The notes: generated by a model from the letters alone, not told the origin. A stretch of 64,000 bases of DNA from an uncultured Methylophilaceae bacterium (GCA_903863255.1 CAIPBJ010000091.1:1-64000), one strand, 5' to 3'; positions 18,180 to 28,005 are shown, counted from the stretch's first letter. Program-made: numbers and translations.

Positions 18180-21100
18180 ATGACTCGTTTTTTTATTACA
18201 AGGCCGATTTTTGCTTCAGTATTGTCAATAATAATCGTACTGGCAGGTTTAGCGGCTGCAATGAAGCTCCCGATAGCACAATACCCTCAGATCGCTCCTC
18301 CAACAGTGCAAATAAGTGCTACATATCCTGGAGCGAGTGCCGAGACCCTTTCAAAAACGGTTGCGGCGCCAATTGAGGAGCAGTTGAGTGGAGTGGAAGG
18401 CCTTCTATATTTCAACTCAAGTTCCGATTCAAGTGGAACATTGACTATTACTGCAACTTTTGAAGTTGGAACAAACATAGATGAGGCTACTTTTAATGTC
18501 AGTAATCGAGTAAATATTGCTTCACCAAGATTGCCAGATGAAGTAAGACGAAACGGTTTAGTTGTAAATAAGGTTTCGAACGACATACTTCTGGTAGTCA
18601 TGCTTACGGATAAATTGCAGAAATACGGAACCCTTTATCTAAGCAATTACGGTACGCTAAATATTTTGGATGAATTGAAGCGGGTAAAAGGGGTAGGTGA
18701 CGCAGCAATTTTCGGCGCCCAAGATTACTCCATGAGAGTGTGGTTGCGTCCGGATCGAATGGCACAGTTAGGTCTAACAACGTCCGATGTTGTTTCCGCT
18801 TTGAACGCGCAGAATGCCCAGTATGCAGCTGGTAAGATTGGACAAGATCCTTCCCCGGATTCACAACAATTGGTCTATACCGTTACAGCGAAGGGACGTT
18901 TGGCAGACCCCGAGCAATTCGGGAATATCATTATGCGGGCCGATGGTCCAAACGGTGTCTTGTATTTGAAAGATATTGCAAGAATCGAACTCGGCTCTCA
19001 GAACTATAATGTCCGTACGGCGTTAGATGGATTGCCTGGCGTTGCAATTCGTATCAACCTTCAAACTGGTGCCAATGCGCTTGATACTGCAAATGGCATT
19101 AAGGAGAAAATGGAAGAACTTAAATCTCGATTCCCTGCAGGGGTGGATTACGAGATTCCATACGATACGAGTGATTTTGTTAAGGCATCGATTTTTGAAG
19201 TAGTTAAAACTTTGGGTGAGGCATTGATTCTTGTTGTTCTCGTAGTGTTTTTATTCTTGCAGAGTTGGAGAGCCACTCTAATACCCTTGATTGCAGTCCC
19301 TATCTCTCTGATAGGATCGTTTGCAGGATTGTGGATGTTTGGTTTTTCAATCAATACATTGACACTTTTTGCTATGGTGCTTGCAATCGGTATCGTTGTA
19401 GACGATGCAATCGTTGTTTTGGAAAACGTCGAAAGATTGATGTCCGTCGAGAAACTATCCCCTATCAATGCAGCGATTAAATCGATGGAGCAAGTATCTG
19501 CCGCAGTGGTTGCTATTGTATTGGTATTGTGTGCGGTTTTCTTGCCCGTTGCCTTCATGGGGGGGATAGCGGGCGAAATGTATCGGCAATTCGCAGTAAC
19601 GGTAGCGGTTGCAGTCGTTATTTCAGGAATCGTGGCCTTAACACTTACTCCAGCCTTATGTGCCATTCTTTTAAAATCAGTTCATGGTGAATCAAAGTTC
19701 TTTAGACCTTTTAATTCAGGATTCGAAAAATTCACTGGCTTATATAGCAGAATAGTTAATCTAACCTTACACCATCGAATAATTGGGTTTGTAGTATTCA
19801 CAGGTGTTTTGGTTATGATAGGGTTCTTGCTAAAGAGCGTACCCGGCAGTTTTGTACCGCCTGAAGATCAAGGTTACGTTGTATCAGCGATAATCATGCC
19901 TGATGGAGCAACATTAAGACGAACAAGCAAAACGACTGAGGCTGTTCGCGCGGCAATTTCAAAAGATCCTGCAGTCGCGCATGAATTTGCAATCAATGGG
20001 TTTGATCTGATTGGAGGGGCGAATAAAACTAATAGTGCAACCTTGTTTGTTCGATTGAAGGATTGGGATAAAAGAAAAACAACGGCAGACGATATTGTAA
20101 AAAAACTGTTTGGAATTGGCATGATGCAGCCAGATGGATTGGCAATAGCATTCAATCCACCGTCAATTCGTGGTTTGGGAAGCTCAGCCGGCTTCGAATT
20201 ATATGTCCAGAGTAAAGCGGATTCTAATCCGCAACATCTATCGGATGTAGTCAATAACTTCATCGATGCTTTAAAGAAAGAACCTCGTCTAACAAGCCTT
20301 AAAACCTTTTTTCGACCTACCGTGCCGCAGTTATTTATTGAGGTTGATGAAGCAAAGGCACTTTCTCTTGGAGTCCCCCTAGCCGATATCTATGCCACGC
20401 TTCAAAGCACAATGGGATCGCTGTATGTTAATGACTTCAATAAATCGGGAAGGACCTATAGGGTTCAAATCCAATCCGAACCGGCTTTTAGGATGAAGCC
20501 GGAAGACTTGGGTAAGGTTTACGTTCGAAGTGCCAAAGGTGTCATGGTTCCATTATCGGCTTTGAGTAAAGTCAGTTTTAACGTTGGGGCAGAGCAGTTG
20601 GAAAGATACAATGGATTATTATCCGCAAAAGTGCTGGGTGAAGGTTCGTCTGGGGTCAGTTCCGGTGAGGCAATAAAAATTGTCGAGAAGATAGCAAATG
20701 AGAACCTGCCTGACGGTTACCAGATTGCCTGGACTGGTCAGGCATACCAGGAGAAAAGGATTGGTTCCGCTGCGATCTTTGCATTAAGCTTTGCACTTAT
20801 CATGGTCTTCTTGATTCTGGCTGCTCAATTTGAAACATGGTCATTGCCTCTTGCCGTGATTATGGCGGTTCCTTTTGCGTTGGGTGGTGCCCTGCTTGCA
20901 GTTATGGTACGTGGCATGCCTAATGATATTTATTTTCAAATAGGTTTAATTACGTTGATTGGACTTTCGGCAAAAAATGCAATCCTGATTGTCGAATTTG
21001 CAACCCAGAAACTAGAGGAAGGGATGCCTATAGCTCAGGCTGCGTTTGAGGCAGCTAAATTACGTTTTAGACCGATTGTCATGACTTCCATGGCTTTTGT

Positions 21101-21305
21101 GTTGGGCATACTGCCCTTGGCTGTCTCGACTGGAGCAGGTGCTGCCGCCAGACGGTCCATGGGAACTGGCGTGTTGGGAGGGATGATTCTTGCAACTTTT
21201 GTAGCAACAATTTTTATTCCGCTATTTTTCACTTGGTTTACAGGAAAACATGTCAGACATTCACATCACATAACGCCTGAAAATGTTGGGAAGGAAGTAC
21301 AGTAA
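18180..21305 (+). CDS. RND efflux inner-membrane pump (AcrB/MexB, HAE1 family)
   Basis: A 1041-residue proton/drug antiporter with 12 membrane segments. It starts MTRFFITRPIFA, typical of HAE1 pumps. The proton-relay aspartates are at D408 and D409 (IGIVVDDAIVVLENVERLM), with the essential lysine at K932 (LSAKNAILIVEFA). The PxDQGxV-like segment SFVPPEDQGY is present. The sequence is intact and full length. Likely substrates are hydrophobic drugs, dyes and detergents; the specificity is not readable. Its stop overlaps the oprM-type gene start by one base (TAATG). Confidence 0.95.
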   Translation: MTRFFITRPIFASVLSIIIVLAGLAAAMKLPIAQYPQIAPPTVQISATYPGASAETLSKTVAAPIEEQLSGVEGLLYFNSSSDSSGTLTITATFEVGTNIDEATFNVSNRVNIASPRLPDEVRRNGLVVNKVSNDILLVVMLTDKLQKYGTLYLSNYGTLNILDELKRVKGVGDAAIFGAQDYSMRVWLRPDRMAQLGLTTSDVVSALNAQNAQYAAGKIGQDPSPDSQQLVYTVTAKGRLADPEQFGNIIMRADGPNGVLYLKDIARIELGSQNYNVRTALDGLPGVAIRINLQTGANALDTANGIKEKMEELKSRFPAGVDYEIPYDTSDFVKASIFEVVKTLGEALILVVLVVFLFLQSWRATLIPLIAVPISLIGSFAGLWMFGFSINTLTLFAMVLAIGIVVDDAIVVLENVERLMSVEKLSPINAAIKSMEQVSAAVVAIVLVLCAVFLPVAFMGGIAGEMYRQFAVTVAVAVVISGIVALTLTPALCAILLKSVHGESKFFRPFNSGFEKFTGLYSRIVNLTLHHRIIGFVVFTGVLVMIGFLLKSVPGSFVPPEDQGYVVSAIIMPDGATLRRTSKTTEAVRAAISKDPAVAHEFAINGFDLIGGANKTNSATLFVRLKDWDKRKTTADDIVKKLFGIGMMQPDGLAIAFNPPSIRGLGSSAGFELYVQSKADSNPQHLSDVVNNFIDALKKEPRLTSLKTFFRPTVPQLFIEVDEAKALSLGVPLADIYATLQSTMGSLYVNDFNKSGRTYRVQIQSEPAFRMKPEDLGKVYVRSAKGVMVPLSALSKVSFNVGAEQLERYNGLLSAKVLGEGSSGVSSGEAIKIVEKIANENLPDGYQIAWTGQAYQEKRIGSAAIFALSFALIMVFLILAAQFETWSLPLAVIMAVPFALGGALLAVMVRGMPNDIYFQIGLITLIGLSAKNAILIVEFATQKLEEGMPIAQAAFEAAKLRFRPIVMTSMAFVLGILPLAVSTGAGAAARRSMGTGVLGGMILATFVATIFIPLFFTWFTGKHVRHSHHITPENVGKEVQ

Positions 21306-22759
21306 TGAAATTGGGTCATTTTATAAAACCGCAATCTATTATTTCTAAACCATTAAGCAGTATGCTGGTACTGGTTTTCTTATCCCTAACCAGTTGTAAA
21401 GCGGTTGGACCTGACTATAAGCGTCCTGAAGCTCAACTGCCAGAAACATTTAAATCAACCAGTTCTGAACTAGCCGATAAGGTTGAAATGAGTGAATGGT
21501 GGAAGTTATTTCAGGATCCTGTACTGAACGATCTGGTTGATCAATCATTGAAGAATAATACAGACATCAAGCAAGCGATCGCTAGAATCGAAGCTTCGGA
21601 TGCTTACCTAAAACAAGTGGGTGCTGCTTTGTATCCTGAAGTTGATCTGTCAGGGGGAGCCAATCGATCAAGGATATCGCAATTGGGTCCAAGATCGATA
21701 GGCACATCCAATCCTGAAAGCGGCGATTACAAAGCATTAATAGGAACTTCATTCGAGCTTGATTTTTGGGGAAAGCTAAGGCGAGCAAAAGAGTCAGCTC
21801 GTGCACAGGCTTTATCTAGCCGGTATGCTAAGAGCATTGTCGATACAACTTTGGAAGGTCTGGTTGCCTCAAATTATATTCAACTTCGAAGCCTGGATGC
21901 TCAGATCAAAGTGTCGAAAGATAATCTGAAAAACAGAGAAGATAACCTGAATCTAACCCAAATCAGGATGGAAGGCGGCATATCTTCTGCGTTGGATGTC
22001 AATCAATCCAAAGTTTCAGTATCTAACCTTGTTGCTTCAATTTCCGATTTAGTAAGACAGCGTGTCATCACGGAAAACCTCTTGGCCCGATTAACAGGTG
22101 ACATGAACCTTAAAATAGAATCCAGTGATTCAGAATCTTTACCGATCGCGCCTACCCCACCGGCGGGGTTGCCATCAAGTTTGCTGGAATCCAGACCAGA
22201 TATCCTTCAAGCAGAAGAAAATATGATAGCTGCTAATGCAAATATTGGCGTGGCTAAAGCAGCACTTTTCCCAACAATCTCTTTAACAGCGAACTACGGT
22301 GGAGAAAGTGCAGCACTTGGAGATATCTTGAAATCAGCTTCAAGATTATGGACCGCTGGTTTGAATCTGGATTTGCCAATATTTGATTCAGGAAGGTTGT
22401 CAGCTCAGGTTGAGCAAGCAAGTTCAATTCAGAAACAAGCGTTGGCAACATATCAAGGTTCGATCCAGACCGCGTTCCAAGAGGTCAATGATGCTTTGGT
22501 TTCAGCTCGTCAGAACGCCGAACGCGAAAATGCTTTAAATAATAGTCAAGAGTCAGCAAAAAAAGCCTTGGAGATTGCCCAGAACAGGTATGTTGCAGGA
22601 TATAACAGTTATTTGGACGTCCTAGATTCGGAGCGAGTCTATAATGATTCCTCCATAGCTTTTATTCAAAGCCGTCAAGCAAGGTTACAAGCTTCAGTTG
22701 ACCTTTTCAAGGCACTTGGTGGCGGCTGGGAGCGAGCTCAATACAGCAATAAGCAATGA
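21305..22759 (+). CDS. RND efflux outer-membrane factor (OprM/NodT family lipoprotein)
   Basis: TolC-like trimeric outer-membrane channel of 484 residues. The signal peptide has lipobox LTSC (Cys31), then AVGPDYKRPEAQLPETF, the standard start of mature OprM/CmeC proteins. Two OEP repeats follow with coiled-coil and ESRPDILQAEENMIAANANIG. The C-terminal repeat includes NRYVAGYNSYLDVLDSER. It completes a three-gene tripartite pump, translationally coupled to the pump gene. The convergent neighbour's stop codon directly abuts its own. Confidence 0.94.
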   Translation: MKLGHFIKPQSIISKPLSSMLVLVFLSLTSCKAVGPDYKRPEAQLPETFKSTSSELADKVEMSEWWKLFQDPVLNDLVDQSLKNNTDIKQAIARIEASDAYLKQVGAALYPEVDLSGGANRSRISQLGPRSIGTSNPESGDYKALIGTSFELDFWGKLRRAKESARAQALSSRYAKSIVDTTLEGLVASNYIQLRSLDAQIKVSKDNLKNREDNLNLTQIRMEGGISSALDVNQSKVSVSNLVASISDLVRQRVITENLLARLTGDMNLKIESSDSESLPIAPTPPAGLPSSLLESRPDILQAEENMIAANANIGVAKAALFPTISLTANYGGESAALGDILKSASRLWTAGLNLDLPIFDSGRLSAQVEQASSIQKQALATYQGSIQTAFQEVNDALVSARQNAERENALNNSQESAKKALEIAQNRYVAGYNSYLDVLDSERVYNDSSIAFIQSRQARLQASVDLFKALGGGWERAQYSNKQ

Positions 22760-24406
22760 TCAGAATTCGCCTTTGAAGGATATTCTCACCCAATCGTCTT
22801 TTGCTTCGGCAGCATTTTCGACACGGATGACAAACTTCTTATCAAGCAGGCTGACTTCGTAAGTCGAATTCTCCCTGAAATTAAATTTTGGCAAGATAAT
22901 CGAGGCCAATTCATTTAAACCTTCTTGAGGTGGGAGATAGATGCCTGAAAATCCAAAATTGGGTTTAATTGAAACACTCTGAGTTACGTTGTCTGGGAGT
23001 TGCTGATCAATCTTGACCATCCTGATCCATTCGGACTTTCTTGATAAAACTTGAATCCCGATATGTTTTTCATTGTTAGGTAATCCAGCAACACTTTTGA
23101 TCACACCTATAACAATATTTTCGTTTTGCTCGAACACGAGACCAACAATCTTATTTGGTTTTGCGACAAATCCATTATCTCTGCTGACCAAGGCCCCATA
23201 ACCCTGAGTACTTTCATCGGTAATTGTCCATTCACCTTCAGTTTTGTAGGGCAATAGTATCGTTTTGCTAAGATTGCTCACTTTGTGTGCAGCAAGTCTT
23301 TCTTCAAATATCTGGGCCTTTTGAGTTTCAAAACTGCTTAACGGACTGCCCTTATAACTGCTGATTTGCTCGCATAGCATTTCAATCCCATATGCGACCT
23401 TGGCCGTTTGTTTGATCTTTTTTCTTGGTTCTTTTCTTCTTTGCCTTTTATACCCAGGTCGCGACCACTCGGTATGTAAATAATTGATCGATTCTTCGAA
23501 TGATGGATCATCACTCAAACTGCCAAGATTGAAGGATGTTAAAGGCTTATTGTTCTTAAGGGCATATAAAATGAGCTCGATCTTGATGGACAGAGAATCA
23601 ATCTCCCAATATCGATGTGTCGGGCTAGGGTGATACCCGCGGATTCTTTTCGCACCGACATCTTTAGATAAGTCTATGAAGAACAAGTGTTTATTTTCAT
23701 CGTAGATCTGAGCAACTTTGATTTTATGAACTAATTTTATTAACAAATCTGAAATCAATTCTATATGTTGCCTATTCATGGATGTTTTATTTAACGAATC
23801 CATCATGCAAGCCTGAACAAAAATGGCACTTAAAGTGGCACTGTCACGGTCGTTATAGATTTGAACGGGTTGATTGACTAAGTTTCGTTGTTCAGCGATA
23901 CCGAATTGATGGTAGATTTGAAGCCAAATAGCACTTGGTGTGGCTAAATGATTGAAATAGCGAAGTTTAAGCATTGCAGCAGCAGCATTAATGCTCCGTC
24001 CTATAATCATCTGCAAATTTTGTCCGTTGATGCTCAGCTTCGAAGAGTCGAAAGTGTTCGCATAAGAATCGATCAGGTTTTGATAGTTAAGAAAAAGCTG
24101 ACGGCAATAATAAAACGCCACTTCATAGAGACGGGACTCGATATTAGGATTTAACTTATCAAATTTTGCATAGTGACTTATGGTGTGTTGTATTCGCTCA
24201 CGGTAGCGTTCATCGATATTGCTAAGTAACTCTAATCTTAGTTCATCCGGAATGGAGGTGTTTGTAGAGAACGTGGAAAGGTACTGCGTGATTTTTTCCA
24301 GGGCTGCCAAGTTGTCAAAATCGTTCAGGCTATCAATACGATCCAAATGTTGATTTATGGATTCCCTAATTGGAATTTTAATCAATTTCTGAATGAAGGA
24401 TTTCAT
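22760..24406 (-). CDS. Uncharacterised 548-residue protein with a PilZ-like C-terminal region
   Basis: Not confidently recognised. There is no signal peptide or clear membrane helix. Residues 1-320 are mostly helical (IRESINQHLDRIDSLNDFDNLAALEKI). A very basic patch follows at about 320-340 (KRQRRKEPRKKIKQTAK), then helical and beta-rich sequence. The last ~150 residues are beta-rich, with GYGALVSRDNGFVAKPNKIVGLV and NIVIGVIKSVAGLPNNEKHIGIQVLS. This resembles PilZ-type c-di-GMP-related proteins of Betaproteobacteria, but the canonical RxxxR and D/NxSxxG motifs are not clear. It is alone on its strand and abuts the efflux operon tail-to-tail. Confidence 0.7.
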   Translation of the reverse strand: MKSFIQKLIKIPIRESINQHLDRIDSLNDFDNLAALEKITQYLSTFSTNTSIPDELRLELLSNIDERYRERIQHTISHYAKFDKLNPNIESRLYEVAFYYCRQLFLNYQNLIDSYANTFDSSKLSINGQNLQMIIGRSINAAAAMLKLRYFNHLATPSAIWLQIYHQFGIAEQRNLVNQPVQIYNDRDSATLSAIFVQACMMDSLNKTSMNRQHIELISDLLIKLVHKIKVAQIYDENKHLFFIDLSKDVGAKRIRGYHPSPTHRYWEIDSLSIKIELILYALKNNKPLTSFNLGSLSDDPSFEESINYLHTEWSRPGYKRQRRKEPRKKIKQTAKVAYGIEMLCEQISSYKGSPLSSFETQKAQIFEERLAAHKVSNLSKTILLPYKTEGEWTITDESTQGYGALVSRDNGFVAKPNKIVGLVFEQNENIVIGVIKSVAGLPNNEKHIGIQVLSRKSEWIRMVKIDQQLPDNVTQSVSIKPNFGFSGIYLPPQEGLNELASIILPKFNFRENSTYEVSLLDKKFVIRVENAAEAKDDWVRISFKGEF

Positions 24407-24551
24407 GAATTGTACAATCCTGGAAAGATGAATCTAACGTTAATTTTTCTACTTCTCGACATAAGTGAATCATGCCCGAATTATGCATGATGTGGAAGAT
24501 GGTATCTAAAGTTTTATTTTAAAACTAAAGGATAACCATATTAATTCACGA

Positions 24552-24821
24552 TTACTTCTTTTTGGATTCACGTATCTTATGGTAAAGGACCAAAGAGCTC
24601 AAAACCATCGTTATGAAATTGGCTAGAATGATCGGAACGTCACCGATAAATAATCCATAGATTAGCCACAGCGTAACACCCGTCGTAAACATTAAATACA
24701 TTGGCAGTGAAATACCCGATAAATCCCTTGTCTTCCATGAGTGGTAAGCTTGTGGAACAAAAGCAGCGGTGGTAAGAAATGCGGCAGCGTAGCCAATAAG
24801 TCCTGTTAATTGGATATTCAT
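24552..24821 (-). CDS. SemiSWEET sugar transporter (MtN3/PQ-loop family)
   Basis: 89 residues with three hydrophobic helices and the PQ motif in helix 1 (FVPQAYHSWKTRDLSGIS). This is the bacterial SemiSWEET pattern: a three-helix unit that dimerises to form a facilitative sugar pore. The family segment SLPMYLMFTTGVTLWLIYG is present. It has its own strand and flanking gaps, so it is probably monocistronic. The substrate is not predictable from sequence. The ATG is at 24821. Confidence 0.88.
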   Translation of the reverse strand: MNIQLTGLIGYAAAFLTTAAFVPQAYHSWKTRDLSGISLPMYLMFTTGVTLWLIYGLFIGDVPIILANFITMVLSSLVLYHKIRESKKK

Positions 24822-24934
24822 AACGTATATTTAATAAATGATTTTAATTATTACACGGGCATTAATCTTCAAGCAATAAGGGTTGGCAATTGCATGTTAA
24901 AATACGGCTTTAACTAGTTTGAACCTAATTTTCA

Positions 24935-26353
24935 ATGACAGTCAGAACACGATTTGCCCCAAGTCCAACTGGATACCTGCACATAGGAGGGGCGCGAACA
25001 GCTTTATTTTCATGGGCTTATGCCAGAAAAAACAAAGGTCAGTTTATTTTACGTATCGAAGATACCGATGTCGCCCGATCGACACCAGAAGCAGTCAAGG
25101 CGATTCTGGATGGAATGAGCTGGTTAGGCTTGGATTGGGATGAGGGGCCTTTTTATCAAATGCAACGGATAGATAGGTACAAGCAAGTCATCCAGAAACT
25201 AATTGATGAAGATAAGGCCTATTATTGTTACTGTTCTAAAGAAGAGTTGGACGACCTCCGAGAAAGGCAGATGAGGCTTGGCCTGAAGCCGAGATATGAT
25301 GGTCGCTGGCGGCCGGAGAAAGGGAAAACGCTACCTGCGCCTCCATCAGGAATTGACCCAGTGGTTAGATTTAAGAATCCAGATAGCGGTTTCGTAGTAT
25401 GGGATGATTTGGTAAAAGGTCAAATCTCCATTTCAAATGAAGAGTTGGATGATTTAATCATAGCAAGAAGTGATGGAACGCCAACCTACAACTTTTGTGT
25501 GGTTGTTGATGATTGGGAGATGGGAATTACCCATGTAATAAGAGGGGATGACCATGTAAATAATACGCCTCGTCAGATAAATATGTTAAAAGCACTTGAT
25601 GCGGAAATTCCATTCTATGCTCATTTATCCATGATTCTTGGAAGTGATGGACAGAAGCTTTCCAAGCGTCACGGTGCGGTTAGCGTGATGCAGTATGATG
25701 ATGATGGTTATTTGCCGGAAGCGTTACTCAATTATTTGGCACGTTTGGGATGGAGTCACGGCGATGAAGAAGTATTTGATATGGAAAAGTTTTCTCATTG
25801 GTTCGATTTTAATTCAATAACTTCTTCTGCGGCACAATTTAATTTAGATAAGTTAAATTGGTTGAATGCTCATTACATTAAGCATGCTGACTTAAGCTTG
25901 TTAGTCAGTAAAATTTCCAAACGGTTAACCTCCCTAAATGTTGATTTGGCGCAAGGTCCTGATCTTCTGAAAGTGATTGAATTGTACAGGGAGCGGAGCA
26001 ATACTCTAAAGGCTCTGGCTGAGAGTATTATTTACTTTTATCAATTGCCGGACATTGATTTGGAATTAGCTGGTAAACATATGACGGAAGATGTATTGCC
26101 GATACTTCGATCTTTTACAGTTAAATTGAATGACGTCGAATGGAAAATTGAGGCCATTCACGATTTGATCCAACAAACTGTATCTGATAATGGTTTAAAA
26201 TTTCCGAAGATTGCCATGCCTTTGCGAATTATGCTCACAGGTGGTGCGCAATCCCCAAGTGTAGACGCCGTTATGGTCTTATTAGGCAAATCGGAGGTTT
26301 TGAGTAGAATCAATAGTTTTCTTGACAAAATTAAGAACAATTTAAATAAATAA
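24935..26353 (+). CDS. gltX: Glutamyl-tRNA synthetase
   Basis: Class I aminoacyl-tRNA synthetase charging tRNA-Glu. The HIGH motif is HIGG (16-19), with the N-terminal RTRFAPSPTGYLHIGGARTA. The KMSKS motif is KLSKR at 241-245 (GQKLSKRHGAVSV). The insertion with CYCSKEELDDLRERQ and YDGRWR is typical of bacterial GluRS. The 472-residue length is normal and includes the C-terminal anticodon-binding helical domain, so it is a full GluRS rather than the shorter Glu-Q-RS. The next gene, hfq, has its own promoter candidate 205 bases downstream. Confidence 0.96.
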   Translation: MTVRTRFAPSPTGYLHIGGARTALFSWAYARKNKGQFILRIEDTDVARSTPEAVKAILDGMSWLGLDWDEGPFYQMQRIDRYKQVIQKLIDEDKAYYCYCSKEELDDLRERQMRLGLKPRYDGRWRPEKGKTLPAPPSGIDPVVRFKNPDSGFVVWDDLVKGQISISNEELDDLIIARSDGTPTYNFCVVVDDWEMGITHVIRGDDHVNNTPRQINMLKALDAEIPFYAHLSMILGSDGQKLSKRHGAVSVMQYDDDGYLPEALLNYLARLGWSHGDEEVFDMEKFSHWFDFNSITSSAAQFNLDKLNWLNAHYIKHADLSLLVSKISKRLTSLNVDLAQGPDLLKVIELYRERSNTLKALAESIIYFYQLPDIDLELAGKHMTEDVLPILRSFTVKLNDVEWKIEAIHDLIQQTVSDNGLKFPKIAMPLRIMLTGGAQSPSVDAVMVLLGKSEVLSRINSFLDKIKNNLNK

Positions 26354-26504
26354 GTGTCCCAGTGTTAGTTGACCGTTAGTGCTTGCATGGTTTGTGCTTA
26401 ATTAATATACGTAAGCGAACCAACTGTTTTGTTTGTTCAAAATTTAAGTGATAACAAAAAATTAAAATTTGACGCTAGCAGGTTACAAGTTTTTCACGTA
26501 CAGT

Positions 26505-26533
26505 TTGCATACTAAAAAAGTAACAACTATATA
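26505..26533 (+). promoter_or_regulatory. Candidate sigma70 promoter of hfq-hflXKC
   Basis: -35 TTGCAT (26505-26510), a 17-base spacer and -10 TATATA (26528-26533), with hfq ATG 26 bases downstream. A strong purine-rich Shine-Dalgarno (AAGGAAAAGAGG) sits in between. The rest of the 205-base gltX-hfq gap shows no gene or convincing hairpin. Found by eye only. Confidence 0.45.
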
Positions 26534-26558
26534 AAATTAAAAGGAAAAGAGGCTTAAA

Positions 26559-26798
26559 ATGAATGCAAAAGGGCAGCTTTTACAAGACCCATTCTTGAAT
26601 GCTTTACGTAAGGAACACGTTCCAGTTTCAATTTATTTGGTGAATGGAATAAAACTGCAGGGGCAGGTAGACTCTTTCGATCAATATGTGATCCTTTTGA
26701 AAAACACCGTTACACAAATGGTTTATAAGCATGCGATATCAACCATTGTTCCAGGTCGAGCTGTATCGATACCGCCAAATAATTTATCTGAAGAGTAA
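26559..26798 (+). CDS. hfq: RNA chaperone Hfq
   Basis: Sm-like hexameric RNA-binding protein that pairs small RNAs with mRNAs. All 79 residues match the family: [31 protein letters not shown] (Sm1, with the proximal-site Q and F) and [12 protein letters not shown] (Sm2, YKHA motif). The C-terminal tail is very short, as is usual in Betaproteobacteria. Start ATG 26559 has a strong Shine-Dalgarno. The hfq-hflX-hflK-hflC order is conserved in Beta- and Gammaproteobacteria. Confidence 0.98.
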   Translation: MNAKGQLLQDPFLNALRKEHVPVSIYLVNGIKLQGQVDSFDQYVILLKNTVTQMVYKHAISTIVPGRAVSIPPNNLSEE

Positions 26799-26808
26799 TT
26801 ATTAAATA

Positions 26809-27936
26809 ATGTTTGATAGGCCCTCAGGTGGAGATGGCTCGATTTTAGTTAGTCTTGATTTTGGTGTGTCAGACTTCGAAGAAAGCGTCCAAGAATTAAA
26901 GCTTTTGGTATCAAGTGCGGGTTTAAGAACACTTCAATCTATTGAAGCTCGTCGTGTTAAGCCTGACGCAAAGTATTTTATTGGGTCAGGAAAAGCTGAA
27001 GAGCTTGTTTCAATAATTAAAGAATTCAATGCCAGTTTAGTCGTATTCAATCATGATTTAAGTTCATCACAACAGAGAAACTTGGAACGCCTGCTTGAAT
27101 GCAGGGTGGTCGACCGTACGGGCTTGATACTTGATATATTCGCGCAAAGAGCTCAAAGTCATGAAGGTAAACTTCAAGTGGAACTTGCCCAGTTGGAACA
27201 TCTGTCTACAAGGCTGGTAAGAGGCTGGACTCACTTGGAGAGACAAAAGGGCGGGATCGGCGTGCGTGGAGGCCCTGGCGAGACCCAATTGGAACTAGAT
27301 AGACGCATGCTTAGAATTCGCGTCAAGCAATTAAAAGAAAAGCTTGATAAGCTAAAACAGCAGCGAAATATGCAAAGGCGTTTGCGTAAGCGCACTTCGA
27401 CTATGTCGGTCTCCTTAGTTGGTTACACAAATGCCGGGAAATCGACATTGTTCAATAGGTTGACTCAATCAGACGTTTATGCGGCAGATAAGCTTTTTGC
27501 AACCCTCGATACGACGTCCCGCAAGGTTTTTTTGCCTGAATCGGGATCAGTGGTGCTTTCTGATACCGTTGGTTTTATAAAACATTTACCTCATTCGCTT
27601 GTGGAAGCTTTTGGTGCCACGCTTGAAGAATCCGTTCAGTCAGATTTGTTGTTGCACGTTGTGAACGTATCCAGCAGCAATCGAGAGGAGCAGATCAATC
27701 AGGTTAACAAGGTACTTTCTGAAATTGGCGCGGAAAATGTCAGGCAAGTTCTGGTGTTGAATCAGATTGACAAGGTTGGAATGCAATCAGGTGTTGAAAG
27801 AGATGAATATGGTAGAATCGTGAAAATAAGAATGTCCGCGAAAACTGGTGATGGTATGGATTTGGTGCGTCAGGCTTTGGTCGAACACAAACAATATATG
27901 TTGGCTTATTCGACCTCCTACGACGCTTATGCCTAG
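26809..27936 (+). CDS. hflX: Ribosome-splitting GTPase HflX
   Basis: 375-residue OBG-type GTPase that binds the 50S subunit and splits stalled ribosomes. The N-terminal HflX domain has KPDAKYFIGSGKAEEL and VFNHDLSSSQQRNLE, followed by RLVRGWTHLERQKGGIGVRGGPGETQLE. The G domain P-loop GYTNAGKST is at about 205-213, with DTVGFIKHLPHSLVEAF and NQIDKV. ATG 26809 is 10 bases after the hfq stop, so the two are co-transcribed. Confidence 0.96.
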   Translation: MFDRPSGGDGSILVSLDFGVSDFEESVQELKLLVSSAGLRTLQSIEARRVKPDAKYFIGSGKAEELVSIIKEFNASLVVFNHDLSSSQQRNLERLLECRVVDRTGLILDIFAQRAQSHEGKLQVELAQLEHLSTRLVRGWTHLERQKGGIGVRGGPGETQLELDRRMLRIRVKQLKEKLDKLKQQRNMQRRLRKRTSTMSVSLVGYTNAGKSTLFNRLTQSDVYAADKLFATLDTTSRKVFLPESGSVVLSDTVGFIKHLPHSLVEAFGATLEESVQSDLLLHVVNVSSSNREEQINQVNKVLSEIGAENVRQVLVLNQIDKVGMQSGVERDEYGRIVKIRMSAKTGDGMDLVRQALVEHKQYMLAYSTSYDAYA

Positions 27937-28005
27937 GGATGTCTCAATAAAATCCATTGAAACTTTAATGGTAACTAATTAATTATATGAAATTCGGAGT
28001 TGTTC

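Noticed and set aside
19148-19666. 172-residue antisense open frame inside the RND pump gene
   Set aside because: Low-complexity Thr/Ile/Ala composition, mirror of a conserved membrane segment including the D408/D409 motif on the plus strand; no ribosome binding site.
24510-24526. AGTTTTA/TAAAACT hairpin after the SemiSWEET gene
   Set aside because: Stem is almost all A-T, with one G-C pair, so it is too weak to call a terminator.
26469-26474. TTGACG as -35 of hfq
   Set aside because: Perfect-looking -35, but no acceptable -10 at 16-18 bases; the TTGCAT/TATATA pair downstream fits better.
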